Position numbers and translations under genes: made by a program
Shown here: positions 1 through 6,318 of the stretch, piece by piece
Layout of the letters: every line of letters starts with the position of its first letter
Numbering within the stretch: position 1 is the first letter of the stretch
Assembly: GCA_016926765.1 (NCBI GenBank)
Contig: JAFGNY010000154.1
Location: 1-6,318 of the forward strand
DNA from: Bacteroidales bacterium
Lineage (GTDB): Bacteria; Bacteroidota; Bacteroidia; Bacteroidales; FEN-979
Direction of reading: 5' to 3'
DNA: 6,318 nt
Notes under the pieces: model-generated
Seen by the model: the letters and a program-made list of their open reading frames with translations, nothing else
The model's database searches: none
What the model was told of the DNA's origin: nothing

Positions 1-3000
1 GTACCACCCAGGGAACCGTGAGTGATATGAACGGAGCGTTCACACTTGCAAGTCTTCCGGCGGGTAGTCTTACCATTTCTGTAAGTTTTGTCGGATATCT
101 TACCGAATCGCATACCGTAGAACTGGCAGAAGGAGGAAGTGCCAACATCGATTTTCTGCTGATCGAAGATCTTCAGCAGCTTTCAGAAGTTGTTGTCGTC
201 GGCTACGGTACGGCAAAAAAAAGCGACCTTACCGGAGCGATCGGAACAATCGATACCGAGGAGCTGAACAAACTCTCAACTATTAATGCCGCTCAGGCCA
301 TGCAGGGGCGGGTTGCCGGCGTGATGGTAACTGCCAACTCCGGAGCTCCCGGTGATGATGTGGCTGTGCGTATCAGGGGGGTAAGTACGGTTAATAATTC
401 AGATCCACTTTATGTGGTGGATGGATTCCCAACCGGTAGCATTGCACACATCAATCCTTCCGATATCGAAAGGATGGACATTCTGAAGGACGCTTCGGCA
501 ACGGCGATCTATGGTAACCGCGCTGCTGCCGGTGTCATTATGATCACCACTAAGAAAGGTTCAGAGAAGAAATCCACTATCAGCTTTAATGTTACGCACG
601 GAATACAATCGCCGAACAAAATCATCGACGTACTTAATGCCCAGGAATATGCCCAGGCAAAGTATGCCGCTCATGATAACGCTGCCATCATCAGAAACCA
701 ACCAACACGTTTGCTCTCGGGAAGCGGATCAAATCTGGACAGCACCTTTCAGGCTGTACTCAGTGATCCTTCATTCCTGGGTACGGATTGGCAAAATGAA
801 GTTCTCCAGGATGGGACCGTTCAGAACTATGAACTCTCCATCAACGGGGGAAATGAGCGCAGCACTTACAACCTGTCAGGGAGCTACAACCATGAAGAAG
901 GTATTGTGATCAACACCTGGGCAAAACGCTACGTACTGCGGCTCGCAGGTACCTCCAAGGTCAATAAAATGCTGACGGGTAACTATAGCTTGTCATACAG
1001 GAACATGGAACGGGTTAATCCTGACAGAAGCATTTGGGGACAGAGTGTGCTTCCCAATGCCCTGGTTGCCGATCCGATTTCAAGCGTGATGCGTCCCGAC
1101 ACAAATTATTGGGGCGGTGTGAACATTAGTCAGGGTGTGAACCCGGTTGCAGCTGCTGACCGAGGCAAGAACAACAGGACCAAAATTGACCAGATGGTCG
1201 GCAATGTCGGAATGGATTTCGAACCTCTTCCGGGTCTGGTATTTTCCACAAAGCTGGGTATCGATCAATACTGGCAAAGGGATAAGAACTTTATCGGCCT
1301 CTATAATATCGGCCAGAAAGACCTGTCAACTGAATCATCCCTCAGTGAGGCTTATGTCAGAGACTTCGGATGGAACAACTCGAACTACATTAATTATAAC
1401 AAGTCGATTGGCAAGATAACCTTCAATGTGATGGCCGGTCAGGAATGGTCAGCATTCAAACATGAACGAATGACCTACACGGTTTACGGAGTTCCTGAAA
1501 GTGAAGCCCTGCATTATCCTCATTTTCTGCAATATGAGACAAATCCTTCATTCAATGGTGACTTCTCGCAAACCAACCGTCCCTATTATGAGACAAAGCT
1601 GTCATCCCTGTTTGGAAGAGCATTCTTCAGCTATAATGATCGCTATCTGATCACGGCTACTTTCCGTCGGGATGGTGCATCGCAACTAAACGAAGAATAT
1701 CAGTGGGGTTTCTTTCCTTCCGCATCGGTGGGCTGGAATATAAAAAATGAGGACTTCATGAAAAATATAGAGGTGCTTTCAATCCTGAAACTCCGCGGTG
1801 GCTGGGGTAAAACCGGTAACATTGGATCACTTTATGATCCCTATGCTCTTTATGCCGTTACCACACCCGGTTTGGATATGGTGGGTGAAGGTGATGCCAC
1901 CCTTACCGGTGCTATTCAGACGGTTAATCCTAACCCGACACTGCAATGGGAAACGGTTAACCAGATCAATGCCGGTATCGACTTTGGTTTCTTCAAGAAT
2001 CAACTTGTAGGTTCACTGGATGTCTTTGATAAGACTACAACGGGTATGATCGTAATCATTGATCCTCCGTATATGGCAGGGGCACTTGCTTCGGCAGGGA
2101 ATTACGGCGAAATGAACAGTAAGGGGCTTGAGCTGGAAGCCAGTTATCGTGCCAAAGCAGGCCCGGTAAATCTGGAAATCGGGGGTAACATTACCTTCCT
2201 TACAAAACCCATGATTACCCGCTGGGCAGAACCTACGCCCGCAGGTACTGTTACTAAATACAATAATATCACCATGACCAAGGACAGCTCGGAAATGGCT
2301 GCCTTCTGGGGATATGAAACAGACGGACTCCTTTCGCAGGAGGATATTGACAATACCTACATTGTAAACGATGGAGATACCGCCTACACCTATGAAGGCC
2401 CCTGGTATTTCTATCCCGGACAGTTGAAACTGGTAGACCAGAACGGAGACGGCCAGCTCGATGAAGAGGATAAAGTAAATATTGGCAGTGCCAATCCGGA
2501 TTTCTTCTATGGATTCTATATCAATGTGGAAGCTTACGGTTTTGATCTCAGCATGTTCTGGCAGGGAGTTTATGGAAATGAACTGATCAACGGACTGAAT
2601 GCCTGGTCGCTGGTTCCTCAGGAAGGGGACGGCAACTTACGGACCACCGTACTGGATGCCTGGACTCCTGAGAATCCCGACAGCGAAGTTCCCCGCCTGG
2701 TGCAGGGAAACGGGATCATCCAATCCTACTTCAATGATTACCTCATAGAGGATGCCAGCTACCTACGTCTGAAGAATATCCAGCTTGGCTATACCCTGCC
2801 GCAGAATATTTCCAGGTATGCAGGCATGGAACGATTCCGGATCTATGTGTCTGCTGAAAATTATCTGACTATCACCCAATATACAGGCTATGATCCTGAA
2901 GTCGGAAGCATCCAGTACAGTAACACCCTGCAACGCCTCGATCCACTTTCTCAGGGTATCGATCAGGCGAACTATCCCATTGCCAAGCGTATCCTGTTTG

Positions 3001-3020
3001 GTTTAAACATAACTTTCTAA
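1..3020 (+). CDS. SusC-like TonB-dependent outer-membrane glycan transporter (5' partial)
   Basis: This is an outer-membrane beta-barrel that imports oligosaccharides with energy from TonB, paired with the SusD-like lipoprotein that follows. The frame is open to the left edge, so the true start is outside the window. Numbered from the codon at base 3, 1005 residues are visible. Residues 1 to about 54 are the end of a carboxypeptidase-regulatory-like domain (GTVSDMNGAF, then SFVGYLTE). The SusC signature VVVVGYGTAKKSDLTG starts near residue 63. The plug domain runs to about residue 186, with QGRVAGV, VRIRGVST, LYVVDGFP, DILKDASATAIYG and GVIMITTKKG. The rest is the barrel, ending in an outer-membrane terminal strand with final Phe (LFGLNITF). 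An EF-hand-like loop, DQNGDGQLDEED, lies at residues 812-823. SusC proteins are usually about 1000-1100 residues, so roughly 50-100 are missing. The family call is firm; the substrate is inferred only from neighbours. Confidence 0.97.
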   Translation, partial: TTQGTVSDMNGAFTLASLPAGSLTISVSFVGYLTESHTVELAEGGSANIDFLLIEDLQQLSEVVVVGYGTAKKSDLTGAIGTIDTEELNKLSTINAAQAMQGRVAGVMVTANSGAPGDDVAVRIRGVSTVNNSDPLYVVDGFPTGSIAHINPSDIERMDILKDASATAIYGNRAAAGVIMITTKKGSEKKSTISFNVTHGIQSPNKIIDVLNAQEYAQAKYAAHDNAAIIRNQPTRLLSGSGSNLDSTFQAVLSDPSFLGTDWQNEVLQDGTVQNYELSINGGNERSTYNLSGSYNHEEGIVINTWAKRYVLRLAGTSKVNKMLTGNYSLSYRNMERVNPDRSIWGQSVLPNALVADPISSVMRPDTNYWGGVNISQGVNPVAAADRGKNNRTKIDQMVGNVGMDFEPLPGLVFSTKLGIDQYWQRDKNFIGLYNIGQKDLSTESSLSEAYVRDFGWNNSNYINYNKSIGKITFNVMAGQEWSAFKHERMTYTVYGVPESEALHYPHFLQYETNPSFNGDFSQTNRPYYETKLSSLFGRAFFSYNDRYLITATFRRDGASQLNEEYQWGFFPSASVGWNIKNEDFMKNIEVLSILKLRGGWGKTGNIGSLYDPYALYAVTTPGLDMVGEGDATLTGAIQTVNPNPTLQWETVNQINAGIDFGFFKNQLVGSLDVFDKTTTGMIVIIDPPYMAGALASAGNYGEMNSKGLELEASYRAKAGPVNLEIGGNITFLTKPMITRWAEPTPAGTVTKYNNITMTKDSSEMAAFWGYETDGLLSQEDIDNTYIVNDGDTAYTYEGPWYFYPGQLKLVDQNGDGQLDEEDKVNIGSANPDFFYGFYINVEAYGFDLSMFWQGVYGNELINGLNAWSLVPQEGDGNLRTTVLDAWTPENPDSEVPRLVQGNGIIQSYFNDYLIEDASYLRLKNIQLGYTLPQNISRYAGMERFRIYVSAENYLTITQYTGYDPEVGSIQYSNTLQRLDPLSQGIDQANYPIAKRILFGLNITF

Positions 3021-3039
3021 CCCGTAAAATGATTCGATC

Positions 3040-4713
3040 ATGAATAAGCGAATATATATCATTCCCTTAGTTGCAGCCATCCTGATATTGGTTGGATGCA
3101 GTGAGTTCCTGGATGAACGACCTGTTGGTCAGGAGACCGTTGATAGTTTCCTGGGAGATCCGGCAACAACTGCCGACAATTTCGAGCAGATGCTGCATGC
3201 CGCCTATAGTGTCTTTACTATAAGTGAAAGCTCATGGCGCGGAAACTCACACTATTTTGAGAATATGATCTCTGACTGGCTTTCCGATGATGTGGAAAAA
3301 GGCGGAAACGGAGCCAGTGATTTCCCCGAGATGCTGGATATGCGTGCCTGGATGGCCCTGCCTTTATCCACCGCGGCATCGCACTACGGTACTCCCTGGA
3401 TGGTCGGGTACCTGGGTGCAGGTCGCGCCAATACAATCCTGGTTTTACTTGAAGAGTATAAGGATAACCTGAGTGATGCCGAATACAACCGGATCAAAGG
3501 AGAATGTTTGTTCATCCGGGGATATTTCTACTATCTCCTGGCCAGAGCATTTGGAAGTGTTCCCTATTTTGATGAACCATTAACTCCGGATCAATACTTC
3601 GATCAATCAAAACTTTCACCCGAAGAACTCTATGCTGAGATCGAAGCGGATTTCAGCGAGGCAGTCGGCCTGCTGCCTGAAAAATCAGCATGGACCACTG
3701 TATGGCCGGGAGGTCGTGCCACCAAAGGTGCAGCCCGCGCTATGCTTGCACGAGTACTAAGTATGGAAATTGGTTTCGGTTTCAATGATGCCGGCTGGCA
3801 GGATGTCTATACACAGACCTCGGCAATCGTCAGCTCGGGTGAATATGCCCTGCTTGCCAATTATGCCGTAGTATGGGCCGATGAAGGTGAAATGGGAACA
3901 GAGTCTGTATTCGAGGTTCCCTGTGCCGATTTCGGAGGCGGATATGGTTCTCCGGGTGGAAATATGATGGTTCGTATGACGACCCTCCGTCAGGATGCAA
4001 CGCTGACATACGGTGCGAATACACCTACCGGAGGCTGGGGATTCTCAACCCCCACCCAGGAGCTTTTCGATGAATTCGAAGAGGGCGATCCACGCAGGGA
4101 ATGTACCATCATTGCTGACGGAGACTATTTTATGGGCGATGAGATCCCGACCATTATTTCCGGAGACTGCCCTGACGGCTATTGGCTGAGAAAATACGCT
4201 GCTGCGGATCCGAGGCAAAATACCCATGGTGAAAACAACATGCGGGTGATACGCTATGCCGAAGTACTCCTGACGCATGCCGAAGCCTGTTACCATACCG
4301 GTCGCGAAGGTGATGCCCTCGCAGCCCTTACAGAAGTGCGTACACGGGCCCAGAACTCGACCCTCCCGAAAGGTTCCGTTCCGGGCGATCCGGAAGCTTA
4401 TGCCCCAAATCCGGGAACCCTGGCAGATATAACAGCTACCGGCGGGCAGGCCCTGCTTGATGCGATCAAGCACGAACGCCGTGTGGAACTGGCTGGTGAA
4501 GGCATCCGCTACTACGACCTGTTACGCTGGGGCGAGTACGAAGATGTTCTTGTGAATGTGATCATCCCGAATGATTACTTCCTGAGTACCCTGAATCCCA
4601 GTGAGGTTCGTGCAGCGTACCAAAGCCACCTGATCGATGGCATTGTTCCCTCACTGCCCATCCCGTCTGACGAAGTGGAAACCTATCGTATCGAACAGAA
4701 TCCGGGGTACTAG
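3040..4713 (+). CDS. SusD/RagB-family surface glycan-binding lipoprotein
   Basis: This is the lipid-anchored partner of the upstream SusC-like transporter; in known SusCD complexes it forms a lid over the barrel and binds the incoming glycan. The 557-residue length is typical. The start ATG gives a signal peptide with a positively charged N-terminus, a hydrophobic core and lipobox LVGC, with the lipidated Cys at residue 20. The acidic SEFLDE that follows fits surface export in Bacteroidota. Family landmarks in order are the TPR-like helix GECLFIRGYFYYLLARAFG (154-172), PTQELFDEFEEGDPR (338-352), RYAEVLLTHAEACY (405-418), ALTEVRTRA (429-437), HERRVELAGEGIRYYDLLRW (478-497) and the terminal LPIPSDE...QNPGY (539-557). 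It starts 19 bp after the susC stop with no clear Shine-Dalgarno, so co-transcription is likely. The glycan ligand cannot be read from the sequence. No SusE/SusF-like binding protein follows it. Confidence 0.97.
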   Translation: MNKRIYIIPLVAAILILVGCSEFLDERPVGQETVDSFLGDPATTADNFEQMLHAAYSVFTISESSWRGNSHYFENMISDWLSDDVEKGGNGASDFPEMLDMRAWMALPLSTAASHYGTPWMVGYLGAGRANTILVLLEEYKDNLSDAEYNRIKGECLFIRGYFYYLLARAFGSVPYFDEPLTPDQYFDQSKLSPEELYAEIEADFSEAVGLLPEKSAWTTVWPGGRATKGAARAMLARVLSMEIGFGFNDAGWQDVYTQTSAIVSSGEYALLANYAVVWADEGEMGTESVFEVPCADFGGGYGSPGGNMMVRMTTLRQDATLTYGANTPTGGWGFSTPTQELFDEFEEGDPRRECTIIADGDYFMGDEIPTIISGDCPDGYWLRKYAAADPRQNTHGENNMRVIRYAEVLLTHAEACYHTGREGDALAALTEVRTRAQNSTLPKGSVPGDPEAYAPNPGTLADITATGGQALLDAIKHERRVELAGEGIRYYDLLRWGEYEDVLVNVIIPNDYFLSTLNPSEVRAAYQSHLIDGIVPSLPIPSDEVETYRIEQNPGY

Positions 4714-4794
4714 GAGGCTGTAGATATGTCTGAACAATATATAGTCAATAACCCGGTGTTTCCAGATGGAATTACCGGGTTATTTTCTACCTGA
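4712..4794 (+). other. Possible 22-codon leader ORF with a perfect Shine-Dalgarno sequence
   Basis: An AGGAGG at 4712-4717, overlapping the susD stop codon, lies 8 nt before an ATG at 4726. That ATG opens a frame of 22 codons (MSEQYIVNNP, then VFPDGITGLFST) ending in TGA at 4792-4794. The frame runs across the whole hairpin at 4747-4784, so a translating ribosome would unfold it. The peptide resembles nothing I recognise and has no charged or hydrophobic pattern suggesting a stable protein. Bacteroidota rarely depend on Shine-Dalgarno pairing, so the perfect match is notable but may be coincidence from the susD stop context. I treat it as a speculative leader, not an established gene. Confidence 0.15.
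4747..4788 (+). terminator. Intrinsic terminator or mRNA 3'-end hairpin after susD
   Basis: AATAACCCGGT (4747-4757) is perfectly complementary to ACCGGGTTATT (4774-4784), giving an 11-bp stem. The stem extends inward by one G-T wobble, one T-T mismatch and a further 4 bp (TTCC with GGAA), closed by the tetraloop AGAT (4764-4767). A short T-rich run, TTTTCT, ends at 4788. This fits a rho-independent terminator 33 bp after the susD stop. The T-tract overlaps the stem base and is short, so partial read-through is plausible. It would then both define the susCD 3' end and lower expression of the downstream enzyme genes. A role in mRNA stability is the alternative. Confidence 0.8.
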
Positions 4795-4818
4795 AATAAT
4801 CAAATTTCCTTACATTTA
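4791..4818 (+). promoter_or_regulatory. Weak Bacteroidota-type promoter candidate upstream of the epimerase gene
   Basis: TACATTTA at 4811-4818 matches the Bacteroidota -7 consensus TAnnTTTG except for the last base. CTG at 4791-4793, 17 nt upstream, is a poor match to the -33 TTG element. The surrounding AT-rich stretch just after the terminator is a sensible place for a promoter serving the epimerase and GH2 genes. No better TAnnTTTG match occurs between the hairpin and the start codon. The motif is short and imperfect, so this is only a candidate; read-through from susCD could equally supply transcription. Confidence 0.25.
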
Positions 4819-4890
4819 TTACTATCCAAAGCTTCTGATTCTCATAGGATATGGAAGAATTCGCAGAAAGGTTTCTTAAATTGAGAAAAA

Positions 4891-6108
4891 ATGAATGCAG
4901 AGCAAAATAAGATGTTGAAATACCTGGATGCTTTTGCCCACCGCCAGTTGGATGATTTCATTATGCCCTTCTGGCGAACACATGCCATCGATCATGAACT
5001 GGGAGGCTTCCACGGACAGATCAACAACGACATGGGGATCATTCGTGATGCAGAGAAGGGATTGATCCTGAATGCCCGCATCCTTTGGACTTTCAGCACC
5101 GTTTACGGAAAGCAGGGTAATGAAGAAGACCTGAAACTGGCACACAGGGCCTGTGACTACATATCCGAATTCTTTTTTGATGCTGAGAACGGTGGCTACT
5201 ACTGGTCACTTTTCCCGGACGGTACCCCGAAAGAAACCAAGAAACAGATCTATGCCCAGGCATTCGTAATTTATGGCCTGTCGGAATATTATAAAGTCAC
5301 AAAGGACCCGCAAATACTGCAAAAGGCAATAGACCTCTTTCACCTCATCGAAGAGAAATCATTTGATACTGAAAAAAACGGCTATATAGAGGCCCGGAAC
5401 AGGGAGTGGCAGGTAATGGACGACATCCGCCTGAGTGCACGCGATATGAATGTCGCAAAATCCATGAACACCCACCTGCATATCCTGGAAGCCTATGCAA
5501 ACCTTTACCAGGTCTGGAAAGATCCATTCCTGAAAAAACAGCTGGAAAACCTGATCCGCATATTTGCCGATATTATCGTAAGCAACACGGATCACCACCA
5601 GCATCTCTTTTTCGATGCCGACTGGAAGTCACAATCCACCGGGATCTCCTACGGCCACGATATCGAGACCAGTTGGCTGCTGCACGAAGCTGCCCTGATC
5701 TCGGAAAATGAGGAACTTATCGACCGGATCACCGGGCTAAGTATAAAAATGAGCGATGCCGTAAAGGCGGGGATCGCCCCGGGCGGAGCCCTCTGCTATG
5801 AAAGCGACCGGGAAGGCAAACATGAGGAACGGGAAATTGAATGGTGGGCCCAGGCAGAAGCTGTTGTGGGCTACCTGAACACCTATGCCCTCACAGGCGA
5901 AGAGTCCAACCTGCAAATTGCCTTTACCATTGCTCAGTTTATTGAGAAATATATCGTCGACAAGGAACACGGTGAATGGTTTTTCCGGGTAACGGAAGAA
6001 GGAAAACCCATCCTGTCGCACGAGAAAGCCGGATTCTGGAAATGCCCCTATCACAATGCCCGGGCCTGCCTGGAAATTATGCACCGCCTTGAGCTGTTAA
6101 ATCCTTAA
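4891..6108 (+). CDS. Cellobiose/mannobiose 2-epimerase (AGE superfamily)
   Basis: This enzyme likely interconverts glucose and mannose at the reducing end of a beta-1,4 disaccharide. The 405 residues match the usual length of the (alpha/alpha)6-barrel epimerases. Compared from memory with the Rhodothermus marinus cellobiose 2-epimerase, the expected active-site set is present at a near-constant offset: Arg63 (LNARILWTFS), Tyr121 (QIYAQAF), Asn193 and His197 (NTHLHILEAY), His256 and Glu259 (YGHDIETSWLL), Trp319 (EWWAQAEA), and Trp383 and His388 (GFWKCPYHNAR). His256 and His388 would be the acid/base pair. There is no signal peptide, so it should be cytoplasmic. The chosen ATG follows an A-rich run (GAGAAAAA) with no Shine-Dalgarno, typical of the phylum, and leaves the usual short N-terminal helix. 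The GH2 beta-mannosidase gene 10 bp downstream favours mannobiose as substrate. N-acylglucosamine 2-epimerase activity is the alternative. Confidence 0.9.
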   Translation: MNAEQNKMLKYLDAFAHRQLDDFIMPFWRTHAIDHELGGFHGQINNDMGIIRDAEKGLILNARILWTFSTVYGKQGNEEDLKLAHRACDYISEFFFDAENGGYYWSLFPDGTPKETKKQIYAQAFVIYGLSEYYKVTKDPQILQKAIDLFHLIEEKSFDTEKNGYIEARNREWQVMDDIRLSARDMNVAKSMNTHLHILEAYANLYQVWKDPFLKKQLENLIRIFADIIVSNTDHHQHLFFDADWKSQSTGISYGHDIETSWLLHEAALISENEELIDRITGLSIKMSDAVKAGIAPGGALCYESDREGKHEEREIEWWAQAEAVVGYLNTYALTGEESNLQIAFTIAQFIEKYIVDKEHGEWFFRVTEEGKPILSHEKAGFWKCPYHNARACLEIMHRLELLNP

Positions 6109-6118
6109 AATCTTCACT

Positions 6119-6318
6119 ATGAAAAAGAAGACTATCTTGATCTCATCGATCCTTCTGTTGTTGATAGGAGGCATTTATTCCTGCAAACCGGGTCCCGAAT
6201 ACAGTGTTCCGGAGATCCTGAACCTGAACGAAGGATGGAGTTTCCAAATGGAAGGCGATACGGACCGGTTGCCGGCAGGTGTTCCCGGTTGTGTTCACAC
6301 CGACCTGCTGGCCAACAA
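6119..6318 (+). CDS. GH2-family beta-mannosidase-like lipoprotein (3' partial)
   Basis: Only the first 66 complete codons are in the window and the frame runs off the right edge. The ATG gives MKKK, a hydrophobic stretch (ILISSILLLLIGG) and a probable lipobox IYSC with Cys at residue 22, so an exported lipoprotein is likely. The residues after the Cys (KPGPEY) have few acids, so periplasmic facing is at least as likely as surface display. The mature start carries LNLNEGWSFQ, followed by LPAGVPGCVHTDLLAN. This pair is typical of the N-terminal sugar-binding domain of GH2 beta-mannosidases, which hydrolyse terminal non-reducing beta-D-mannose. The catalytic domain is outside the window, so activity cannot be confirmed. 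The gene starts 10 bp after the epimerase stop, so the two are probably co-transcribed. Other GH2 activities (galactosidase, glucuronidase) are less likely because PGCVHTDLL is characteristic of the mannosidase branch. Confidence 0.88.
   Translation, partial: MKKKTILISSILLLLIGGIYSCKPGPEYSVPEILNLNEGWSFQMEGDTDRLPAGVPGCVHTDLLAN

Noticed and set aside
18..20. GTG codon as a translation start for the SusC-like protein
   Set aside because: The frame is open to base 3 and the residues before and after (TTQGTVSDMNGAF) form a continuous regulatory-domain motif, so this Val is internal and the gene is truncated by the window edge.
589..909. 106-residue open frame on the plus strand inside the SusC-like gene
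   Set aside because: It is an alternative frame within the barrel-coding region, of low-complexity composition with no recognisable domain.
4045..4473. 142-residue open frame on the minus strand inside susD
   Set aside because: It lies entirely antisense to a strongly conserved SusD coding region, matches no family I recognise and has no start-region signal.
4851..4910. Small ORF MEEFAERFLKLRKNECRAK starting at an ATG 40 bp before the epimerase and overlapping its start
   Set aside because: It is out of frame with the epimerase, has only 19 codons, and the AGGA before it is just 2 nt from the ATG. An upstream leader cannot be excluded, but nothing supports one.
5737..6084. 115-residue open frame on the minus strand inside the epimerase gene
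   Set aside because: It is antisense to the conserved C-terminal half of the epimerase, including the Trp and His active-site codons, so it is a coding shadow.
1..6318. CRISPR arrays, tRNA or rRNA genes, insertion sequences, attachment sites
   Set aside because: Coding genes occupy nearly all of the window, and the only gap over 20 bp (4714-4890) shows no repeat array, cloverleaf or transposase remnant.

Overview
The window is part of a polysaccharide utilization locus (PUL) from a member of the Bacteroidota. The evidence is an adjacent SusC-like/SusD-like pair, a SusD with a lipoprotein signal, A-rich translation starts without a clear Shine-Dalgarno sequence, and carbohydrate-active genes in the same orientation. 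Base composition looks moderate (mid-to-high 40s % GC by eye, not computed). I cannot place the organism below phylum.

Layout, all on the + strand. Bases 1-3020 hold a SusC-like TonB-dependent transporter that is cut at its 5' end; the signal peptide and the start of the N-terminal domain lie outside the window. After 19 bp comes a complete SusD-like surface glycan-binding lipoprotein (3040-4713). A 177-bp gap follows, holding a strong hairpin with a T-rich tail (4747-4788). A 22-codon reading frame with a perfect AGGAGG upstream covers that hairpin, and a weak promoter candidate follows it. Next is a complete AGE-superfamily sugar 2-epimerase (4891-6108), best read as a cellobiose/mannobiose 2-epimerase because all expected active-site residues are present. 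Ten bases later begins a GH2 beta-mannosidase-like lipoprotein (6119 to the window end), of which only the first 66 codons are visible.

How they work together (inference): SusC and SusD would capture and import a beta-mannose-containing glycan. The GH2 enzyme, exported by a lipoprotein signal, would remove non-reducing beta-mannose. The epimerase has no export signal, so it would act in the cytoplasm on a disaccharide reducing end, for example mannobiose to mannosyl-glucose. The best guess is a beta-mannan PUL. An N-glycan-core PUL (Man-beta-1,4-GlcNAc) is the main alternative, because the epimerase fold is shared with N-acylglucosamine 2-epimerase. No endo-mannanase, GH130 phosphorylase, sugar transporter or regulator is visible here, so the substrate is not settled.

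I found no RNA genes, insertion sequences, CRISPR arrays or convincing minus-strand genes. The gene content is a recognisable PUL rather than a new system. The least ordinary part is the susD-epimerase junction, which looks like a possible expression-control point.
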